A DNA stretch of 64,000 nt from Hymenobacter nivis (GTDB lineage: Bacteria > Bacteroidota > Bacteroidia > Cytophagales > Hymenobacteraceae): positions 753-64,752 of the forward strand of contig NZ_RCYZ01000002.1 of the NCBI RefSeq assembly GCF_006439025.1, in the 5' to 3' direction. The first letter of the stretch is position 1. Each line of letters opens with the position of its first letter. Both the position numbers and the translations under genes were made by a program. Positions 59,847 through 64,000 of this stretch are shown one piece after another. The notes beneath the pieces are model-generated. The model was not told where the DNA came from, searched no databases, and saw only the letters and a program-made list of their open reading frames with translations.

Positions 59847-60524
59847 CTACTGCGCCGGGGCCCCGGCCTGGGCCCCCAGCTTGCTCTTCAAAAACGACCA
59901 CAGCGGCGGCAGCACCGACAGGGCGATGATGCCGTAAATCACGAAGGTGAAGTTGTTCTTGACCACGGGAATCGAGCCCAGAAAGTACCCGGCCAGCGTG
60001 AGCGACACCACCCATAGCACTGCTCCCACGATGCTGTACGAGGCAAAGAAGCGGTACGTCATGGTGCCCACGCCGGCCACAAACGGGGCAAACGTGCGCA
60101 CAATGGGCACGAAGCGCGCCATGATGATGGTTTTGCCCCCGTGCTTGGCATAGAACGCCTGCGTCTGCTCCAGGTACTTGCGCTTCAGAAAACGAAAGTC
60201 TTGCTGGAATACTTTGGGCCCCAAATAGTCGCCCACAAAATAGTTGAGGTTATCGCCGATAAAAGCGGCCGCAATCAGCAGTGGGATGAGGTAGCCGATT
60301 TGCAGCAGAGGCTCGCCGGTGGAGGCGCTTTGCTGGGCCGCCAGTGTGCCGGCCACAAACAGCAGCGAATCGCCGGGCAGGAAGGGAAAAACGATGACCC
60401 CGGTTTCGGTGAATATGATTAGGAACAGGATCAGGTAGGTGAGGCTGCCGTAGTCGTGCACCACGTTCACGAGGGTTTTGTCGAGGTGCAGCAGCAGGTC
60501 GAAAAAGTGCTTAATAATTTCCAT
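59847..60524 (-). CDS. DedA-family membrane protein
   Basis: 225 residues from the ATG at 60524 (a TTG nine codons earlier is less likely). Four to five membrane segments and the DedA/SNARE-associated signatures: LIIFTETGVIVFPFLPGDSL near 38-57, GDNLNYFVGDYLG, KHGGKTIIMARFVPIVRTFA, PFVAGVGTMTYRFF and GAVLWVVSLTLAGYFLG. DedA proteins act in the inner membrane and are linked to lipid (undecaprenyl phosphate or phospholipid) translocation and envelope integrity. It precedes aroE on the same strand. Confidence 0.94.
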   Translation of the reverse strand: MEIIKHFFDLLLHLDKTLVNVVHDYGSLTYLILFLIIFTETGVIVFPFLPGDSLLFVAGTLAAQQSASTGEPLLQIGYLIPLLIAAAFIGDNLNYFVGDYLGPKVFQQDFRFLKRKYLEQTQAFYAKHGGKTIIMARFVPIVRTFAPFVAGVGTMTYRFFASYSIVGAVLWVVSLTLAGYFLGSIPVVKNNFTFVIYGIIALSVLPPLWSFLKSKLGAQAGAPAQ

Positions 60525-60644
60525 CAGGGGCGCAAAAAGTATAGACGACAAAGAAAACGGCCCCGAAGCAAAGCCCGGATACTCAAAACGCTGGCCCCTG
60601 CCAAGAGACCAGCGTTTCGGTGGCGATGCGCCGGGGGGCCCGGG

Positions 60645-61475
60645 CTAGCCGCGGGGCATGGAGGTGCCGGGCTTGCCGGTTTTGGCAGCCGGGTGGAACA
60701 TGGGGTCCACCGCGTCCATGTCGAGGAAGTGGGTGAACGTGTCGCCGCGCAGGCCCAGGCGGATGGTTTCGAGGCTCACCACCTCATTGGGGGCAATGTT
60801 GCCCAGGTTCACGTTGGCGCCGAGCAGCTTGATGAACCACACCTGCTGGGCTTTCTGCGGGGCCTCCCAGATGATTTTTTCGCCCGGAATCTTGGTCAGA
60901 ATCTCCTCTACCAGGCCCGAGCGCACCTCGCCGGTGCTGCGGAACAGGCCCACGTTGCCGCCTTCGCGGGCCTCGCCGATGACCTTGATGGCCCCGGCGG
61001 ATAGCTCGGCGTCCATCTGCGAAATCCACTTGTAGGGCGGAATGATCTTCTCGGCATCCTTGCTGCCCACCTCGCTCAGCACCCGCACCGCCTTGCTCAG
61101 GTCGCGGATGTACTCGCACTTGCGGTCGTGGGCCAGGTCGATGCTGCCGTCCGATACCTCGGCGTACTCCATCTGGTACTGGTCGAGCAGGCGGCGGTAG
61201 TCGTCGAACTGGTTGCGGATGATAAAAGCCTCGAACAGCGTGCCCCCGAAGTACACCGGGATGCCGGCCGCCCGGTAAATTTCCAGCTTGCGCTTCAGGT
61301 TGGGCACTACGTACGAGGTGGCCCAGCCCAGCTTCACCACGTCGGTGTAGGCGGCGCCCACTTCCAGGAAGTCTTCTACTTCGCGCAGGCTCATGCCCTT
61401 GTCCATCACCATGGTATAGCCTTGCTCGCGGGGCTTGGCAGTGCGTTCGGGAAGTTGGTTAATCGAGTAATTCAT
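60645..61475 (-). CDS. phosphosulfolactate synthase (ComA family)
   Basis: 276 residues from the ATG at 61475 (a TTG two codons upstream is unlikely). ComA-type TIM barrel: MVMDKGMSLREVEDFLEVGA, AYTDVVKLGWATSYVVP, PVYFGGTLFEAFIIRNQFDD, VSDGSIDLAHDRKCEYIRDL, SEVGSKDAEKIIPPYKWISQ, GEAREGGNVGLFRSTGEVRS, IIWEAPQKAQQVWFIKLLGA. The enzyme adds sulfite to phosphoenolpyruvate to give phosphosulfolactate. In archaea this leads to coenzyme M; in Bacteroidota a sulfonate branch leading to sulfonolipids is plausible, but no other gene of such a pathway is in the window. It follows the TPR gene on the same strand, with a terminator between them. Confidence 0.93.
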   Translation of the reverse strand: MNYSINQLPERTAKPREQGYTMVMDKGMSLREVEDFLEVGAAYTDVVKLGWATSYVVPNLKRKLEIYRAAGIPVYFGGTLFEAFIIRNQFDDYRRLLDQYQMEYAEVSDGSIDLAHDRKCEYIRDLSKAVRVLSEVGSKDAEKIIPPYKWISQMDAELSAGAIKVIGEAREGGNVGLFRSTGEVRSGLVEEILTKIPGEKIIWEAPQKAQQVWFIKLLGANVNLGNIAPNEVVSLETIRLGLRGDTFTHFLDMDAVDPMFHPAAKTGKPGTSMPRG

Positions 61476-61520
61476 GGGCAAAAACAGGCGGGAAATGGAC
61501 CGGCAGGCGCGGCAAAAAAC

Positions 61521-61553
61521 AAAAAACCTGCCCGCCCCGAAGGGCAGGCAGGT
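61521..61553 (-). terminator. rho-independent terminator after the TPR gene
   Basis: On the minus strand a GC-rich stem built of ACCTGCC/GGCAGGT and CTGCCC around CTTCGG is followed by TTTTTTG. It starts 28 bases after the TPR stop and precedes the phosphosulfolactate synthase gene, which therefore probably has its own promoter. Confidence 0.75.
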
Positions 61554-61580
61554 GCAAAAATAACAACCGGGGCCCCACCG

Positions 61581-62984
61581 CTACGACCGGTGCTGGTCGA
61601 TGAGGCGCAGCAGGGCCGGCTGGCGGCGCAGCTCGGGGAAATAATCGAAGAGCAGCGTGTGCTGGTCGTAGTTCAGGGCCAGGGCTGTTTCCAGCGACTG
61701 GTACGCCTCGCGCAAGTGGCCGTCGGCCAGCAAGTAAGCGCAGCGCATGTAGTGGAAATGGGCCTCGTGGGGGTGCAGCTCCACGGCGTGCTGCACCAGC
61801 GCCGCGGCCTCGCCAAAGTGGCCCTGCTCGTAGAGAATGGCGCTCCAGTTCACCCAGCCCTGGGCTTCCTCGGGGGCTACTTCGGTGGCTTTTTCGTAGG
61901 CCTCCAGGGCGCTCACCACGTTGCCCACCTGGTTTTCGGCCGCACCCAGCGCCGCCCAGTACTCGCCGCTTTCGCCGTAGAGCTCGGTGGCCTTGCGGAA
62001 GAAGTGGATGGCCTCCATCCAGCGTTCCTGCTCTTGCATCAGCACGCCCTGGCCAAACCAGGCTTCGTCCATTTCCGGGTTCAATTCCAACGCTTGGCGG
62101 TAGAAGCGCCGAGCCGAGTCCCACTCGCGCAACTTCTCGTAGCACTCGCCGATGTTGCACAGCGCCTCGTCGGTGGGCTCGCCGGGCGCGTAGCTCAGCT
62201 CAAACTCGGCAATGGCCTTGCGGAATTCCTCCTGGCACACAAAGGCGTCGGCCAGCCAGTGGTGGGCGTCGTAAAAATCGGGGCTGATGACGATGGCGTA
62301 GTCAAATGCCTCGGCGGCTTTCGTAAAGTCTTCGCGCCGGTACCAGTACTGGCCCAGGTTGTACCAGGCCATGGCGGCGTAGGGGTCGTCGTCGGTGAAT
62401 TTCTGGAAGAACTCCAGGTGCTCCTCCAGTCGCCCGCTGATGTCGAGGCAGTGCAGCAGCTCCTGCACCCCGGTTTCGTTGTCGGGGTTCAGGCGCAGGC
62501 TCTGCTTGTAGTGCTTGGCGGCGCTCTTGAATTTCTGCCAGCTCTGGTAGGCCAGGCCCAAGTTGAAGTGGATGTCGTCGCGCTCGGGCTCCTGCTCCAG
62601 CCCTACTTGAAAAAACGCCACGGCCTCGGCAAACTGCCCGCGCTGGGTGCTGATGATGCCCCGCGTCACGGCCACGTCGGCGTTGGTGGGGTCGATGGTG
62701 GCCACGTGGTCAATCTGGCGCTCGGCCTCGGAGTAGTCGCCGCGCATGGCCGTCACCTGGGCCCGGTCGATGAGCAATTCGGTGGAAAAAGGGTACTGTC
62801 CGAGCGCGGCTTCGCACGCCTGCAGCGCCTCCTCGAAACGGGCGCTGGTGACGTAGTGGTCAATGATTAATTCAAAGTCTTCTAGGTCGAAAAAAACAGA
62901 CTCTTGGCGGGCCTGCATTTGCTCGAAGCGCCGGACGGTGTCAAGCACGGCCCGGTGGTTTTCATAATGTTCGTTCATTCGCAT
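61581..62984 (-). CDS. tetratricopeptide-repeat protein
   Basis: 467 residues without signal peptide, nearly all in 34-residue TPR helices. Clear repeats: YAAMAWYNLGQYWYRREDFT, KAAEAFDYAIVISPDFYDAH, ALCNIGECYEKLREWDSARR, FYRQALELNPEMDEAWFGQG and GEYWAALGAAENQVGNVVSA. I count roughly ten to twelve units. Such proteins scaffold complexes; the partner is unknown. Two ATG codons (62984 and 62978) are possible. It follows no obvious operon and is terminated by the hairpin at 61521-61553. Confidence 0.92.
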   Translation of the reverse strand: MRMNEHYENHRAVLDTVRRFEQMQARQESVFFDLEDFELIIDHYVTSARFEEALQACEAALGQYPFSTELLIDRAQVTAMRGDYSEAERQIDHVATIDPTNADVAVTRGIISTQRGQFAEAVAFFQVGLEQEPERDDIHFNLGLAYQSWQKFKSAAKHYKQSLRLNPDNETGVQELLHCLDISGRLEEHLEFFQKFTDDDPYAAMAWYNLGQYWYRREDFTKAAEAFDYAIVISPDFYDAHHWLADAFVCQEEFRKAIAEFELSYAPGEPTDEALCNIGECYEKLREWDSARRFYRQALELNPEMDEAWFGQGVLMQEQERWMEAIHFFRKATELYGESGEYWAALGAAENQVGNVVSALEAYEKATEVAPEEAQGWVNWSAILYEQGHFGEAAALVQHAVELHPHEAHFHYMRCAYLLADGHLREAYQSLETALALNYDQHTLLFDYFPELRRQPALLRLIDQHRS

Positions 62985-63164
62985 AGTGTCGCCGCTAAGC
63001 CCCGGGGCTGGTGCGACCCGGCCCGGGCGCTAAACGCAGAGCCGGGCGCGGTGCAACCGGTGGGCGCCGGGAGTTAACCAATATTACTAACAATATTCCC
63101 CAGAATCCGTGCGATTAACGAAAAAACTACGCGCCGCGGATGGGATAGCCATTATTAGCTAAAG

Positions 63165-64000
63165 CTACGTTGCCGCCGGGGTTGCTACCAAATTGGCCGC
63201 GCACCAGGCAATGGTTTCGGGTAAGGATTTGAAGGGAAGGCCGGTAACCTGCTGCACCCGCGCGCTGGCGTAGGTGATGGGGTGGCGGCCGGCGCGGGCC
63301 GTGTCGCGGGTGATGAGTGGCCGGGCCCCCGTTAGCAGCGACCGCAGGTGCTCGAAGCGCCAGATGCCCTCGGCGGCCCAGTCGGGCACGGCCACCGTGG
63401 GCGGCCGCCGGCCCAACGCCGCCGCCGCTTGCCCAAAGAAATCGGCCAGTGGCAGGGCCCCCGCGCTGAGGATGAAACGCTGGTCGCGCACGGCGGGCAG
63501 GTCCAGGGCCAGGGCCAGCAGCTGGGCCACCACGTCGCGCACATCCACAAAGTTGACCAAGCCCCTCGTATAGAAGCGGTGCTGCTCGTGGGCGTAGCGC
63601 AGCAGGCGGGTGCTGCTGCGGTGCCAGTCGCCGGGACCCAGTACCACCGAGGGGTTCACCACGACGGTGGAGAGGCCCTCGGCCGCGCCGCGCCACACCT
63701 CCAGCTCGCCCAGGTACTTGCTGGTGGCGTAGGCGGGGTGGGCGGCCCCGAGGTCCCAGGTGGCGGTTTCGGTCACTGTTTGGGGCCCCGGGGCAGTGGG
63801 CGTGCCCAGGGCCGCCACCGACGATACGTGCGCCAGCCGGATGCCCGGCCGCTCCAGGCAGGCATCCACCACGGCCGCCGTGCCGTCCACGTTCACGCGC
63901 TGGAGCAACTCCACGTCCTGCGGGGCGTACGACACCAGCCCGGCGCAGTGAAACACGTGTGTGACGTCGGGCGTGAGGGCGGCCCGCAGCAGGTCGGTGT
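63165..64000 (-). CDS. NAD-dependent epimerase/dehydratase family protein (5' end outside window)
   Basis: About 278 residues are visible; the start lies beyond position 64000. Extended short-chain dehydrogenase fold: VTHVFHCAGLVSYAPQDVEL near the visible start, ERPGIRLAHVSSVAALGTPT, AYATSKYLGELEVWR with the YxxxK pair, VVVNPSVVLGPGDW, FVDVRDVVAQLLAL and SARVQQVTGLPFKSLPETIA. The N-terminal glycine-rich NAD loop is not in the window. Family members act on nucleotide sugars, dihydroflavonol-like ketones or similar; this one resembles the dihydroflavonol-reductase-like subgroup, but the substrate is unknown. The stop at 63165 is followed by a 180-bp spacer to the TPR gene. Confidence 0.9.
   Translation of the reverse strand, partial: TDLLRAALTPDVTHVFHCAGLVSYAPQDVELLQRVNVDGTAAVVDACLERPGIRLAHVSSVAALGTPTAPGPQTVTETATWDLGAAHPAYATSKYLGELEVWRGAAEGLSTVVVNPSVVLGPGDWHRSSTRLLRYAHEQHRFYTRGLVNFVDVRDVVAQLLALALDLPAVRDQRFILSAGALPLADFFGQAAAALGRRPPTVAVPDWAAEGIWRFEHLRSLLTGARPLITRDTARAGRHPITYASARVQQVTGLPFKSLPETIAWCAANLVATPAAT

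Noticed and set aside
63127-63696. Alternative minus-strand frame overlapping the epimerase
   Set aside because: The other frame gives the complete dehydrogenase motifs across the same region, so this one is a shadow and not a sign of a frameshift.

Overview
The window looks like a chromosomal segment of a high-GC Bacteroidota bacterium of the Cytophagales, most probably Hymenobacter or a close relative. This rests on several signs: two SusC/SusD pairs, many outer-membrane beta-barrels with N-terminal carboxypeptidase-like domains, lipoproteins with GCKKD-type lipoboxes, the absence of clear Shine-Dalgarno sequences, and TAnnTTTG-type -7 promoter boxes. GC is high except for the spacers around 44.7-46.6 kb. 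I see no transposase, integrase, phage gene, CRISPR array, tRNA or rRNA. The assignment is inferred from gene content, not from a marker gene.

Layout. 0-2.2 kb: a B12-binding radical SAM protein. 2.3-5.4 kb: a probable copper locus with a Met/His-rich surface protein, a Cys-rich copper-storage (Csp) protein and an AraC regulator carrying an N-terminal metal-binding (HMA) domain. 5.5-8.2 kb: a thioredoxin-like protein, two tandem paralogous small lipoproteins, a spacer with two perfect stacked palindromes, and a transporter-like barrel. 8.4-13.6 kb: metal traffic, with a TonB-dependent receptor, an Nramp Mn/Fe importer (mntH) and a divergent CDF exporter; a perfect 16-bp palindrome sits next to the mntH -7 box. 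13.7-18.8 kb: envelope proteins of unknown role. 18.8-26.3 kb: a signalling block with a CheB having a zinc ribbon, a CheB-CheR-PAS fusion, a PAS histidine kinase and a small porin, but no flagellar or other chemotaxis genes.

26.4-37.6 kb: a potassium module read on the minus strand: 31-aa peptide, kdpF, kdpA, kdpB, kdpC, 19-aa peptide, OmpL-like porin, kup, KdpD sensor half, separate histidine kinase. Upstream lie a sigma-54 activator gene (38.3-39.7 kb), a 103-aa gene behind a near-consensus sigma-54 promoter, and inverted repeats that could be the activator's binding sites. My working model is that the kinase and activator form the two-component pair of this module, replacing KdpE.

39.8-51.9 kb: two SusC/SusD pairs pointing away from each other, with a lipoprotein between them and a DUF5011-like lipoprotein after the second; no carbohydrate enzymes are present. 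52.2-64 kb: housekeeping and envelope genes: uvrB, small secreted proteins, an ECF sigma factor with a membrane-anchored barrel partner, wrbA, aroE, a DedA protein, phosphosulfolactate synthase, a TPR protein, and an NAD-dependent epimerase cut by the window end.

Genome-style features: GGGGCCC(C) palindromes are strikingly frequent in genes and spacers; several terminators are long perfect hairpins; heptanucleotide GTTGTCR arrays occur at two sites. Starts were chosen by family alignment and signal peptides, often moving inward from a longer open frame.
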